NCBI GenBank assembly: GCA_033782935.1
Contig: JAWQEG010000003.1
Span: 3,484,501-3,548,500 of the forward strand
Reading direction: 5' to 3'
Source of the DNA: Petrolisthes cinctipes
Taxonomy: Eukaryota; Arthropoda; Malacostraca; Decapoda; Porcellanidae
Length of the DNA: 64,000 bases
The notes under the pieces were generated by a model. That model searched no databases, had not been told where the DNA came from, and saw only the letters and a list, made by a program, of their open reading frames with translations. The translations under genes and the position numbers were made by a program. This document shows, piece after piece, positions 25,651 to 39,655 of the stretch (the first letter of the stretch is position 1; each line of letters opens with the position of its first letter).

Positions 25651-28600
25651 AAAACACCCGAAAATTCGATATTTTGGGGTCCCAGAAGTGATCTGTACAT
25701 GCATACTTAGTGCTAGAATATTTTTAAAATATAGGCCCAAAACATGCTAAAAATCGATATTATAGGTGCCCAAAGTCGGTATCTCAAATTCAGGCCTAAA
25801 ACACCCGAAAATTCGATATTTTGGGGTCCCAGAAGCGAACTGTACATGCCTACTCCGTGTTAGAGTATTTTCAAAATATAGGCTCAAAACATGCTAAAAA
25901 TCGATATTTTAAGTGTCCAAAGTCGATATGTGCATGCATCATCTGTACCCGTTTATATCTCAAATTCAGGCTCAAAACACCCGAAAACTCGATATTTTGG
26001 GGTCCCAGAAGTGATCTGTACATGCCTACTTAGTGCTAGAATATTTTCAAAATATAGGACCAAAACATGCTAAAAATCGATATTTTAGGTCCCCAAAGTC
26101 GATATCTCAAATTCAGGCCCAAAACACCCGAAAATTCGATATTTTGGGGTCCCAGAAGAGAACTGTACATGCCTACTCCGTGTTAGAGTATTTTCAAATT
26201 ACAGGCTTAAAACATACTGAAAATCGATATTTTAAGTGTCCAAAGTCGATATGTGTATGCATCATCTGTACCCGTTTATATCTCAAATTCAGGCTCAAAA
26301 CACCCAAAAATTCGATATTTTGTGGTCACAGAAGTGATCTGTTCATGCCTACTTAGTGCTAGAATATTTTCAAAATATAGGCCCAAAACATGCTAAAAAT
26401 CGATATTTTAGGTGCCCAAAGTCGATATCTCAAGTTCAGGCCCAAAACACCCGAAAATTCGATATTTTGGGGTCCCAGAAGCGATCTGTACATGTCTAGT
26501 CAGTGCTAGAATGTTTTCAAAATATAGGCTCAAAACATGCTAAAAATCGATATTTTAAGTGTCCAAAGTCGATATGTGCATGCAACTTCTGTACCCGTTT
26601 ATATCTCAAATTCAGGCTCAAAACACCCGAAAATTCGATATTTTTGGGTCCCAGAAGTTGATCTGTACATGCCTACTCCTAGTTAGAGTATTTTCAAAAT
26701 ACAGGCCCAAAACATGCTGAAAATCGATATTTTAGGTGCCCAAAGTCAATATGTGCATGCATCTTCTGTACCCGTTTATATCTCGAATTCAGGCTCAAAA
26801 CACCCGAAAATTCGATATTTTGGGGTGCCAGAAGCGATCTGTACATGCCTACTCAGTGCTAGAATGTTTTCAAAATATAGGCCCAAAACATGCTAAAAAT
26901 CGATATTTTAGGAGCCCAAAAGTCGATATGTGGATGCATCTTCTGTACCCGTTTATATCTCATATTCATGCTCAAAACACCCGAAAATTCGATATTTTGG
27001 GGTACCAGAAGCGATCTGTACTTGCTTACTCCGTGTTAGAGTATTTTCAAAATACAGGCCCAAAACAAGCTGAAAATCGATATTTTAGGTGACCAAAGTC
27101 AACATGTGTATGCATCTTCTGCACCCGTTTATATCCCAAATTCAACCTCAAAACACCCGAAAATTCGATATTTTTGGGTCCCAGAAGCGATCTGTACATG
27201 CCTACTCAGTTCTAGAATTTTTTCAAAATATAGGCTCAAAACATGCTAAAAATCGATATTTTAAGTGTCCAAAGTCGATATGTGCATGCATCATCTGTAC
27301 CCGTTTATATCTCAAATTCAGGCTCAAAACACCCGAAAATTCGATATTTTGGGGTCCCAGAAGTGATCTGTACATGCCTACTCAGTGCTAGAATATTTTC
27401 AAAATATAGGCCCAAAACATGCTAAAAATCGATATTTTAGGTCCCCAAAGTCGATATCTCAAATTCAGGCCCAAAACACCCGAAAATTCGATATTTTGGG
27501 GTCCCTGAAGCGAACTCTACATGCTTACTCCGTGTTAGAGTATTTTCAAAATACAGGCTCAAAACATACTGAAAATCGATATTTTATGTGCCCAAAGTCG
27601 ATATCTCAAATTCAGGCCCAAAACACCCGAAAATTCGATATTTTGGGGTCCCAGAAGCGATCTGTATATGCCTACTCAGATGCAGGCCCTAAACATGCTA
27701 AAAATCGATATTTTAGGTACCCAAATTGAACATGTGTATGCATCTTCTGCACTCGTTTATATCTCAAATTCAACCTCAAAACACCCGAAAATTCGATAAT
27801 TTTGGGTCCCAGAAGCGATCTGTACATGTCTAGTCAGTGCTAGAATGTTTTCAAAATATAGGCTCAAAACATGCTAAAAATCGATATTTTAAGTGTCCAA
27901 AGTCGATATGTGTATGCATCTTCAGTACCCGTTTATATCTCAAATTCAGGCTCAAAACACCCGAAAATTCGATATTTTGGGGTCCCATAAGCGATCTGTA
28001 CATGCCTACTCCTAGTTAGAATGTTTTCAAGATACAGACCCAAAACATGCTCAAAATCGATATTTTAGGTGCCAAAAAGTCGATATGTTCATGCATCTTC
28101 TGTACCCGTTTATATCTCAAATTCAGGCTCAAAACACCCGAAAAATCGGTATTTTTGGGTCCTAGAAGCGATCTGTACATCCCTACTCCTAGTTAGAATG
28201 TTTTCAAGATACAGACCCAAAACAAGCTCAAAATCGATATTTTAGGTGCCCAAAAGTCGATATGTGCATGCATCTTCTGTACCCGTTTATATCTCAAATT
28301 CAGGCTCAAAACACCCGAAAATTCGATATTTTGGGGTCCCAGAAGCGATCTGTACATGCCTACTCAGTGCTAGAATATTTTCAAAATATAGGCCCAAAAC
28401 ATGCTAAAAATCGACATTTTAGGTGCCTAAAGTCGATATTTCAAATTCAGGCCCAAAACACCCGAAAATTCGATATTTTGGGGTCCCAGAAGCGAACTGT
28501 ACATGCCTACTCCGTGTTAGAGTATTTTCAAAATACAGGCCCAAAACATACTGAAAATCGATCTTTTAGGTGCCCAAAAGTCGATATGTGCATGCATCTT

Positions 28601-29640
28601 CTGTACCGGTTTATATATCAAATTCAGGCTCCAAACACACCGAAAATTCGATATTTTGGGGTCCCAGAAGCGATCTGTACATGCCTACTCAGATGCAGGC
28701 CCAAAACAAGCTGAAAATCGATATTTTAGGTGCCCAAAGTCAACATGTGTATGCATCTTCTGCACTCGTTTATATCTCAAATTCAGCCTCAAAACAACCG
28801 AAAATTTGATAATTTTGGGTCCCAGAAGCGATCTGTACATGTCTAGTCAGTGCTAGAATGTTTTCAAAATATAGTCTCAAAACATGCTAAAAATCGATAT
28901 TTTAAGTGTCCAAAGTCGATATGTGCATGCATCTTCTGTACCCGTTTATATCACAAATTCATGCTAAAAAAACCCGAAAATTCGATATTATTGGGTCCCA
29001 GAAGCGATCTGTACATGCCTACTCAGTGCTAGAATGTTTTCAAAATACAGGCCCAAAACATGCTGAAAATCGATATTTTAAGTGTACAAAGTCGATATGT
29101 GCATGCATCTTCTGTACCCGTTTATATCTCAAATTCAGGCTCAAAACACCCGAAAATTCGGTAATTTTGGGTCCCAGAAGTGATCTGTACATCCATACTC
29201 CTAGTTAGAATGTTTTCAAGATTCAGACCCAAAACATGCTCAAAATAGATATTTTAGGTGCCCAAAAGTCGATATGTACATGCATCTTCTGTATCCGTTT
29301 ATATCTCAAATTCAGGCTCAAAACACCCGAAAACTCGATATTTTGGGGTCCCAGAAGCAATCTGTACATGCCTACTCAGTGCTAGAATATTTTCAAAATA
29401 TAGGCCCAAAACATGCTAAAAATCGGTATTTTAGGTGCCCAAAAGTCGATATGTGGATGCATCTTCTGTACCCGTTTATATCTCAAATTCAGGCTCAAAA
29501 CACCCGAAAATTCGATATTTTGGGGTCCCAGAAGCGATCTGTACATGCCTACTCAGTGCTAGAATATTTTCAAAATATAGGCCCAAAACATGCTAAAAAT
29601 CGATATTTTAGGTGCCCAAAGTCGATATATCAAATTCAGG
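25650..29640. repeat. Mixed zone with alternating A and B/D hybrids
   Basis: It begins A, B/D hybrid, A, B/D hybrid, A, D, E and continues with an A/J hybrid, G, H, A, A', C, D, F, F, A, B, C, D, I, F. The B/D hybrid starts like B ('cgaactg..ccgtgttag') and switches to the D-like 'ttttaagtgtcc' block. No non-repeat sequence is present. Confidence 0.75.
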
Positions 29641-31505
29641 CCAAAAACACCCAAAAATTCGATATTTTGGGGTCCCAGAAGCTATCTGTACATGCCTACT
29701 CCGTGTTAGAGTATTTTCAATATACAGGCCCAAAACATACTGAAAATCGATCTTTTAGGTGCCCAAGTGTCGATATGTGGATGCATCTTCTGTACCCGTT
29801 TATATCTCAAATTCAGGCTCAAAACACCCGAAAATTCGATATTTTGGGGTACCCAGAAGCGATCTGTACATGCCTAGTTAGTGCTAGAATATTTTCAAAA
29901 TATAGGCCCAAAACATGATGAAAATCGATATTTTAGGTCCCCAAAGTCGATATCTCAAATTCAGGCCCAAAACACCCGAAAATTCGATATTTTGGGGTCT
30001 CAAAAGCGAACTGTACATGCCTACTCCGTGTTAGAGTATTTTCAAAATACAGGCCCAAAACATACTGAAAATCGATCTTTTAGATGCCCAAAAGTCGATA
30101 AGTGCATGCATCTTCTGTACAAGTTTATATCTCAAATTCAGGCTCGAAACACCCGAAAATTCAATATTTTGGGGTCCCAGAAACGATCAGTACATGCCTA
30201 CTCAGATGCAGGCCCAAAACATGCTGAAAATAGATATTATAGGTGCCCAAAGTCAACATGTTTATGCATCTTTTGCACTCGTTTATATCTCAAATTCAAC
30301 CTCAAAAAACCCGAAAAGTTGATAATTTTGGGTCCCAGAAGCGATCTGTACATGTCTAGTCAGTGCTAGAATGTTTTCAAAATATAGGCTCAAAACATGC
30401 TAAAAATCGATATTTTAAGTGTCCAAAGTCGATATGTGCATGCATCTTCTGTACCCGTTTATATCTCAAATTCAGGCTCAAAACACCCGAAAACTCGATA
30501 TTTTTGGGTACCAGAAGCTATCTGTACATGCCTACAACTAGTTAAAGTATTTTCAAAATACAGGCCCAAAACATGCTGAAAATCGATATTTTAGGTGCCC
30601 AAAGTCAATATGTGCATGCATCTTCTGTACCCGTTTATATCTCAAATTCAGGCTCAAAACACCCACAAAATTAATATTTTGGGGTCCCAGAAGCGATATG
30701 TACATGCCTACTCAGTGCTAGAATGTTTTCAAAATACAGGCCCAAAACATGCTGAAAAATCGATATTTTAAGTGTCCAAAGTCGATATGTGCATGCATCT
30801 TCTGTACCCGTTTATATCTCAAATTCAGGCTCAAAATACCCGAAAATTCGGAATTTTGGGGTCCCAGAAGCGATCTTTACATCCCTACCCCTAGTTAGAA
30901 TGTTTTCAAGATACAGACCCAAAACATGCTCAAAATCGATATTTTAGGTGCCCAAAAGTCGATATGTAAATGCATCTTCTGTACCCGTTTATATCTCAAT
31001 TTCAGGCTCAAAACACCCGAAAATTCGATATTTTGGGGTACCAGAAGCGATCTGTACATGCCTACTCAGTGCTAGAATATTTTCAAAATATAGGCCCAAA
31101 ACATGCTAAAAATCGATATTTTAGGTGCCGAAAGTCGATATCTCAAATTCAGGCCAAAAACACCCAAAAATTCGATATTTTGGGGTCCCAGAAGCGATCT
31201 GTACATGCCTACTCCGTGTTAGAGTATTTTCAATATGCAGGCCCAAAACATACTGAAAATCGATCTTTTAGGTGACCAAAAGTCGATTTGTGCATGCATC
31301 TTCTGTACCCGTTTATATCTCAAATTCAGGCTCAAAACACCCGAAAATTCGATATTTTGGGGTCCCAGAAGCGATATGTACTTGCTTACGCCGTGTTAGA
31401 GTATTTTCAAAATGCAGGCACAAAACAAGCTGAAAATCGATATTTTAGTTGACCAAAGTCAACATGTGTATGCATCTTCTGCACCCGTTTATATCTCAAA
31501 TTCAG
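29640..31505. repeat. Large duplication 2, copy 1 (offset 3,730)
   Basis: It matches 33,370-35,235 at a constant offset of 3,730 bp. Shared rare markers: 'gtacaagtttatatc' (its 'aag' at 30,121 and 33,851), 'acccacaaaattaatatttt' (30,661 and 34,391), 'gcccaagtgtcgatatg' and 'ggggtacccagaag' with an extra base. By eye the copies differ at only a few positions, for example 'gcaggcaca' against 'gcaggccca' near 31,415. Confidence 0.87.
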
Positions 31506-34380
31506 GCCCTAAACACCCGAAAATTCAATATTTTGGGGTCCCAGAAGCGATCTGTACATGCCTACTCAGATGCAGGCCCAAAACATGATGAAAATCGATA
31601 TCTTAGGTTCCCAAAGTCAACATGTGTATGCATCTTCTGCACTCGTTTATATCTCAAATTCAACCTCAAAACACCCGAAAATTTGATAATTTTGGGTCCC
31701 AGAAGCGATCTGTACATGTCTAGTCAGTGCTAAAAAATTTTCAAAATATAGGCTCAAAACATGCTAAAAATCGATATTTTAAGTGTCCAAAGTCGATATG
31801 TGCATGTATCTTCTGTACCCGTTTATATCTCAAATTCAGGCTCAAAATACCCGAAAATTCGATATTTTGGGGTCCCAGAAACGATCTGTACATGCCTACT
31901 CCTAGTTAAAGTATTTTCAAAATACAGGCCCAAAACATGCTGAAAATCGATATTTTAGGTGCCCAAAGTCAATATGTGCATGCATCTTCTGTACCCGTTT
32001 ATATCTCAAATTCAGGCTTAAAACACCCGAAAATTCGATATTTAGGGGTCCCAGAAGCGATATGTACATGCCTACTCAGTGCTAGAATGTTTTCAAAATA
32101 CAGGCCCAAAACATGCTGAAAAATCGATATTTTAAGTGTCCAAAGTCAATATGTGCATGCATCTTCTGTATCCGTTTATATCTCAAATTCAGGCTCAAAA
32201 CACCCGAAAATTCGGTATTTTGGGGTCCCAGAAGCGATCTGTACATCCCTACCCCTAGTTAGAATGTTTTCAAGATACAGACCCAATACATGCTCAAAAT
32301 CGATATTTTAGGTGCCCAAAAGACGATATGTGTATGCATCTTCTGTACCCGTTTATATTTCAATTTCAGGCTCAAAACACCCGAAAATTCGATATTTTGG
32401 GGTACCAGAAGCGATCTGTACATGCCTACTCAGTGATAGAATATTTTCAAAATATAGGCCCAAAACATGCTAAATATCGATATTTTATGTGCCGAAAGTC
32501 GATATCTCAAATTCAGGCCAAAAACACCCAAAAATTCGATATTTTGGGGTCCCAGAAGCGATCTGTACATGCCTACTCCGTGTTAGAGTATTTTCAATAT
32601 ACAGGCCCAAAACATACTGAAAATCGATCTTTTAGGTGACTAAAAGTCGATTTGTGCATGCATCTTCAGTACCCGTTTATATCTTAAATTCAGGCTCAAA
32701 ACACCCGAAAACTCGATATTTTTGGGTACCAGAAGCGATCTGTACATGCCTACTCCTAGTTAAAGTATTTTCAAAATACAGGCCCAAAACATGCTGAAAA
32801 TCGATATTTTAGGTGCTCAAAGTCAATATGTGCATGCATCTTCTGTACCCGTTTATATCTCAAATTCAGGCTCAAAACACCCGAAAATTCGATATTTTGG
32901 GGTCCCAGAAGCGATATGTACATGCCTACTCAGTGCTAGAATTTTTTCAAAATATAGGCCCAAAACATGCTGAAAATCGATATTTTAAGTGTCCAAAGTC
33001 GATATGTGCATGCATCTTCTGTACATGTTTATATCTCAAATTCAGGCTCAAAACACCCGAAAATTCGGTATTTTTGGGTCCCAGAAGCGATCTGTACATC
33101 CCTACCCCTAGTTAGAATGTTTTCAAGATACAGACCGAAGACATGCTCAAAATCGATATTTTAGGTGCCCAAAAGTCGATATGTGCATGCATCTTCTGTT
33201 CCCGTTTATATCTCAAATTCGGGCTCAAAACCCCCGAAAATTCGATATTTTGGGATACCAGAAGCGATCTGTACATGCCTACTCAGTGCTAGAATATTTT
33301 CAAAATATAGGCCCAAAACATGCTAAAAATCGATATTTTAAGTGCCCAAAGTCGATATATCAAATTCAGGCCAAAAACACCCAAAAATTCGATATTTTGG
33401 GGTCCCAGAAGCGATCTGTACATGCCTACTCCGTGTTAGAGTATTTTCAATATACAGGCCCAAAACATACTGAAAATCGATCTTTTAGGTGCCCAAGTGT
33501 CGATATGTGGATGCATCTTCTGTACCCGTTTATATCTCAAATTCAGGCTCAAAACACCCGAAAATTCGATATTTTGGGGTACCCAGAAGCGATCTGTACA
33601 TGCCTAGTTAGTGCTAGAATATTTTCAAAATATAGGCCCAAAACATGATGAAAATCGATATTTTAGGTCCCCAAAGTCGATATCTCAAATTCAGGCCCAA
33701 AACACCCGAAAATTCGATATTTTGGGGTCTCAAAAGCGAACTGTACATGCCTACTCCGTGTTAGAGTATTTTCAAAATACAGGCCCAAAACATACTGAAA
33801 ATCGATCTTTTAGATGCCCAAAAGTCGATAAGTGCATGCATCTTCTGTACAAGTTTATATCTCAAATTCAGGCTCGAAACACCCGAAAATTCAATATTTT
33901 GGGGTCCCAGAAACGATCAGTACATGCCTACTCAGATGCAGGCCCAAAACATGCTGAAAATAGATATTATAGGTGCCCAAAGTCAACATGTTTATGCATC
34001 TTTTGCACTCGTTTATATCTCAAATTCAACCTCAAAAAACCCGAAAAGTTGATAATTTTGGGTCCCAGAAGCGATCTGTACATGTCTAGTCAGTGCTAGA
34101 ATGTTTTCAAAATATAGGCTCAAAACATGCTAAAAATCGATATTTTAAGTGTCCAAAGTCGATATGTGCATGCATCTTCTGTACCCGTTTATATCTCAAA
34201 TTCAGGCTCAAAACACCCGAAAACTCGATATTTTTGGGTACCAGAAGCTATCTGTACATGCCTACAACTAGTTAAAGTATTTTCAAAATACAGGCCCAAA
34301 ACATGCTGAAAATCGATATTTTAGGTGCCCAAAGTCAATATGTGCATGCATCTTCTGTACCCGTTTATATCTCAAATTCA
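31480..34380. repeat. Large duplication 3, copy 1 (offset 4,231)
   Basis: It matches about 35,711-38,611 at offset 4,231 over ~2.9 kb. Markers include 'ggccctaaacaccc' (31,505; 35,736), 'cgatatttaggggtccc' and 'cagaccgaagacatg'. Differences are few, such as 'aaagacgatatgtgtatg' near 32,321 against 'aaagtcgatatgtgcatg' near 36,552. It overlaps the second copy of duplication 2. Confidence 0.87.
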
Positions 34381-35235
34381 GGCTCAAAACACCCACAAAA
34401 TTAATATTTTGGGGTCCCAGAAGCGATATGTACATGCCTACTCAGTGCTAGAATGTTTTCAAAATACAGGCCCAAAACATGCTGAAAAATCGATATTTTA
34501 AGTGTCCAAAGTCGATATGTGCATGCATCTTCTGTACCCGTTTATATCTCAAATTCAGGCTCAAAATACCCGAAAATTCGGAATTTTGGGGTCCCAGAAG
34601 CGATCTTTACATCCCTACCCCTAGTTAGAATGTTTTCAAGATACAGACCCAAAACATGCTCAAAATCGATATTTTAGGTGCCCAAAAGTCGATATGTAAA
34701 TGCATCTTCTGTACCCGTTTATATCTCAATTTCAGGCTCAAAACACCCGAAAATTCGACATTTTGGGGTACCAGAAGCGATCTGTACATGCCTACTCAGT
34801 GCTAGAATATTTTTAAAATATAGGCCCAAAACATGCTAAAAATCGATATTTTAGGTGCCGAAAGTCGATATCTCAAATTCAGGCCAAAAACACCCAAAAA
34901 TTCGATATTTTGGGGTCCCAGAAGCGATCTGTACATGCCTACTCCGTGTTAGAGTATTTTCAATATGCAGGCCCAAAACATACTGAAAATCGATCTTTTA
35001 GGTGACCAAAAGTCGATTTGTGCATGCATCTTCTGTACCCGTTTATATCTCAAATTCAGGCTCAAAACACCCGAAAATTCGATATTTTGGGGTCCCAGAA
35101 GCGATATGTACTTGCTTACTCCGTGTTAGAGTATTTTCAAAATGCAGGCCCAAAACAAGCTGAAAATCGATATTTTAGTTGACCAAAGTCAACATGTGTA
35201 TGCATCTTCTGCACCCGTTTATATCTCAAATTCAG
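33370..35235. repeat. Large duplication 2, copy 2 (offset 3,730)
   Basis: The counterpart of 29,640-31,505. After 35,235 the two diverge: copy 1 continues with C-D-E, while this copy continues with about 501 bp of F, A and B sequence before the C-D-E segment resumes at 35,736. Its first kilobase is also found at 37,601-38,611. Confidence 0.86.
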
Positions 35236-35710
35236 GCTCAAAACACCCGAAAATTCGGTATTTTTTGGACCTAGAAGCGATCTGTACATCGGTACTCCTA
35301 GTTAGAATGTTTTCAAGATACAGACCCAAAACATGCTCAAAATCGATATTTTAGGTGCCCAAAAGTCGATATGTGCATGCATCTTATGTACCCGTTTATA
35401 TCTCAAATTCAGGCTAAAAACACCCGAAAATTCGATATTTTGGGGTCCCAGAAGCGATCTGTACATGCCTACTCAGTGCTAGAATATTTTCAAAATATAG
35501 GCCCAAAACATGCTAAAAATCGATATTTTAGGTGCCCAAAGTCGATATTTCAAATTCAGGCCCAAAACACCCGAAAATTCGATATTTTGGGGTCCCAGAA
35601 GCGAACTGTACATGCCTACTCCGTGTTAGAGTATTTTCAAAATTCAGGCCCAAAACATACTGAAAATCGATCTTTTAGGTGCCCAAAAGTCAATATGTGC
35701 ATGCATCTTC

Positions 35711-38611
35711 TGTACCCGTTTATATCTCAAATTCAGGCCCTAAACACCCGAAAATTCAATATTTTGGGGTCCCAGAAGCGATCTGTACATGCCTACTCAG
35801 ATGCAGGCCCAAAACATGATGAAAATCGATATCTTAGGTTCCCAAAGTCAACATGTGTATGCATCTTCTGCACTCGTTTATATCTCAAATTCAACCTCAA
35901 AACACCCGAAAATTTGATAATTTTGGGTCCCAGAAGCGATCTGTACATGTCTAGTCAGTGCTAAAATTTTTTCAAAATATAGGCTCAAAACATGCTAAAA
36001 ATCGATATTTTAAGTGTCCAAAGTCGATATGTGCATGTATCTTCTGTACCCGTTTATATCTCAAATTCAGGCTCAAAATACCCGAAAATTCGATATTTTG
36101 GGGTCCCAGAAGCGATCTGTACATGCCTACTCCTAGTTAAAGTATTTTCAAAATACAGGCCCAAAACATGCTGAAAATCGATATTTTAGGTGCCCAAAGT
36201 CAATATGTGCATGCATCTTCTGTACCCGTTTATATCTCAAATTCAGGCTTAAAACACCCGAAAATTCGATATTTAGGGGTCCCAGAAGCGATATGTACAT
36301 GCCTACTCAGTGCTAGAATGTTTTCAAAATACAGGCCCAAAACATGCTGAAAAATCGATATTTTAAGTGTCCAAAGTCAATATGTGCATGCATCTTCTGT
36401 ATCCGTTTATATCTCAAATTCAGGCTCAAAACACCCGAAAATTCGGTATTTTGGGGTCCCAGAAGCGATCTGTACATCCCTACCCCTAGTTAGAATGTTT
36501 TCAAGATACAGACCCAATACATGCTCAAAATCGATATTTTAGGTGCCCAAAAGTCGATATGTGCATGCATCTTCTGTACCCGTTTATATTTCAATTTCAG
36601 GCTCAAAACACCCGAAAATTCGATATTTTGGGGTACCAGAAGCGATCTGTACATGCCTACTCAGTGATAGAATATTTTCAAAATATAGGCCCAAAACATG
36701 CTAAATATCGATATTTTAGGTGCCGAAAGTCGATATCTCAAATTCAGGCCAAAAACACCCAAAAATTCGATATTTTGGGGTCCCAGAAGCGATCTGTACA
36801 TGCCTACTCCGTGTTAGAGTATTTTCAATATACAGGCCCAAAACATACTGAAAATCGATCTTTTAGGTGACTAAAAGTCGATTTGTGCATGCATCTTCAG
36901 TACCCGTTTATATCTTAAATTCAGGCTCAAAACACCCGAAAACTCGATATTTTTGGGTACCAGAAGCGATCTGTACATGCCTACTCCTAGTTAAAGTATT
37001 TTCAAAATACAGGCCCAAAACATGCTGAAAATCGATATTTTAGGTGCTCAAAGTCAATATGTGCATGCATCTTCTGTACCCGTTTATATCTCAAATTCAG
37101 GCTCAAAACACCCGAAAATTCGATATTTTGGGGTCCCAGAAGCGATATGTACATGCCTACTCAGTGCTAGAATTTTTTCAAAATATAGGCCCAAAACATG
37201 CTGAAAATCGATATTTTAAGTGTCCAAAGTCGATATGTGCATGCATCTTCTGTACATGTTTATATCTCAAATTCAGGCTCAAAACACCCGAAAATTCGGT
37301 ATTTTTGGGTCCCAGAAGCGATCTGTACATCCCTACCCCTAGTTAGAATGTTTTCAAGATACAGACCGAAGACATGCTCAAAATCGATATTTTAGGTGCC
37401 CAAAAGTCGATATGTGCATGCATCTTCTGTTCCCGTTTATATCTCAAATTCGGGCTCAAAACCCCCGAAAATTCGATATTTTGGGATACCAGAAGCGATC
37501 TGTACATGCCTACTCAGTGCTAGAATATTTTCAAAATATAGGCCCAAAACATGCTAAAAATCGATATTTTAAGTGCCCAAAGTCGATATATCAAATTCAG
37601 GCCAAAAACACCCAAAAATTCGATATTTTGGGGTCCCAGAAGCGATCTGTACATGCCTACTCCGTGTTAGAGTATTTTCAATATACAGGCCCAAAACATA
37701 CTGAAAATCGATCTTTTAGGTGCCCAAGTGTCGATATGTGGATGCATCTTCTGTACCCGTTTATATCTCAAATTCAGGCTCAAAACACCCGAAAATTCGA
37801 TATTTTGGGGTACCCAGAAGCGATCTGTACATGCCTAGTTAGTGCTAGAATATTTTCAAAATATAGGCCCAAAACATGCTGAAAATCGATATTTTAGGTC
37901 CCCAAAGTCGATATCTCAAATTCAGGCCCAAAACACCCGAAAATTCGATATTTTGGGGTCCCAAAAGCGAACTGTACATGCCTACTCCGTGTTAGAGTAT
38001 TTTCAAAATACAGGCCCAAAACATACTGAAAATCGATCTTTTAGATGCCCAAAAGTCGATAAGTGCATGCATCTTCTGTACAAGTTTATATCTCAAATTC
38101 AGGCTCGAAACACCCGAAAATTCAATATTTTGGGGTCCCAGAAGCGATCAGTACATGCCTACTCAGATGCAGGCCCAAAACATGCTGAAAATCGATATTT
38201 TAGGTGCCCAAAGTCAACATGTTTATGCATCTTTTGCACTCGTTTATATCTCAAATTCAACCTCAAAAAACCCGAAAAGTTGATAATTTTGGGTCCCAGA
38301 AGCGATCTGTACATGTCTAGTCAGTGCTAGAATGTTTTCAAAATATAGGCTCAAAACATGCTAAAAATCGATATTTTAAGTGTCCAAAGTCGATATGTGC
38401 ATGCATCTTCTGTACCCATTTATATCTCAAATTCAGGCTCAAAACACCCGAAAACTCGATATTTTTGGGTACCAGAAGCTATCTGTACATGCCTACTCCT
38501 AGTTAAAGTATTTTCAAAATACAGGCCCAAAACATGCTGAAAATCGATATTTTAGGTGCCCAAAGTCAATATGTGCATGCATCTTCTGTACCCGTTTATA
38601 TCTCAAATTCA
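35711..38611. repeat. Large duplication 3, copy 2 (offset 4,231)
   Basis: The counterpart of 31,480-34,380, in order C D E I F A J E I F A J A B C D E. Its last 690 bp (from about 37,925) occur again 1,040 bp downstream. Confidence 0.86.
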
Positions 38612-38964
38612 GGCTCCAAACACCCGAAAATTCGATATTTTGGGGTCCCAGAAGCGATATGTACTTGCTTACTCCGTGTTAGAGTATTTTCAAAATGCAG
38701 GCCCAAAACAAGCTGAAAATCGATATTTTAGGTGACCAAAGTCAACATGTGTATGCATCTTCTGCACCCGTTTATATCTCAAATTCAGGCTCAAAACACC
38801 CGAAAATTTGGTATTTTTTGGACCTAGAAGCGATCTGTACATCCGTACTCCTAGTTAGAATGTTTTCAAGATACAGACCCAAAACATGCTCAAAATCGAT
38901 CTTTTAGGTGCCCAAGTGTCGATATGTGGATGCATCTTCTGTACCCGTTTATATCTCAAATTCA

Positions 38965-39655
38965 GGCTCAAGACACCCGAAAATTCGATATTTTGGGGTC
39001 CCAAAAGCGAACTGTACATGCCTACTCCGTGTTAGAGTATATTCAAAATACAGGCCCAAAACATACTGAAAATCGATCTTTTAGATGCCCAAAAGTCGAT
39101 AAGTGCATGCATCTTCTGTACAAGTTTATATCTCAAATTCAGGCTCGAAACACCCGAAAATTCAATATTTTGGGGTCCCAGAAGCGATCAGTACATGCCT
39201 ACTCAGATGCAGGCCCAAAACATGCTGAAAATCGATATTTTAGGTGCCCAAAGTCAACATGTTTATGCATCTTTTGCACTCGTTTATATCTCAAATTCAA
39301 CCTCAAAAAACCCGAAAAGTTGATAATTTTGGGTCCCAGAAGCGATCTGTACATGTCTAGTCAGTGCTAGAATGTTTTCAAAATATAGGCTCAAAACATG
39401 CTAAAAATCGATATTTTAAGTGTCCAAAGTCGATATGTGCATGCATCTTCTGTACCCGTTTATATCTCAAATTCAGGCTCAAAACACCCGAAAACTCGAT
39501 ATTTTTGGGTACCAGAAGCTATCTGTACATGCCTACTCCTAGTTAAAGTATTTTCAAAATACAGGCCCAAAACATGCTGAAAATCGATATTTTAGGTGCC
39601 CAAAGTCAATATGTGCATGCATCTTCTGTACCCGTTTATATCTCAAATTCAGGCA
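38965..39655. repeat. Third-generation copy of B-C-D-E (offset 1,040)
   Basis: It matches about 37,925-38,615 at offset 1,040. The rare marker 'gtacaagtttatatc' is here too (its 'aag' at 39,122), making four copies with 30,121, 33,851 and 38,082. The upstream neighbour is a hybrid that starts as F and switches to J ('gctcaaaatcgatctttt' then 'gtggatgc', about 38,886-38,930). Confidence 0.85.
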
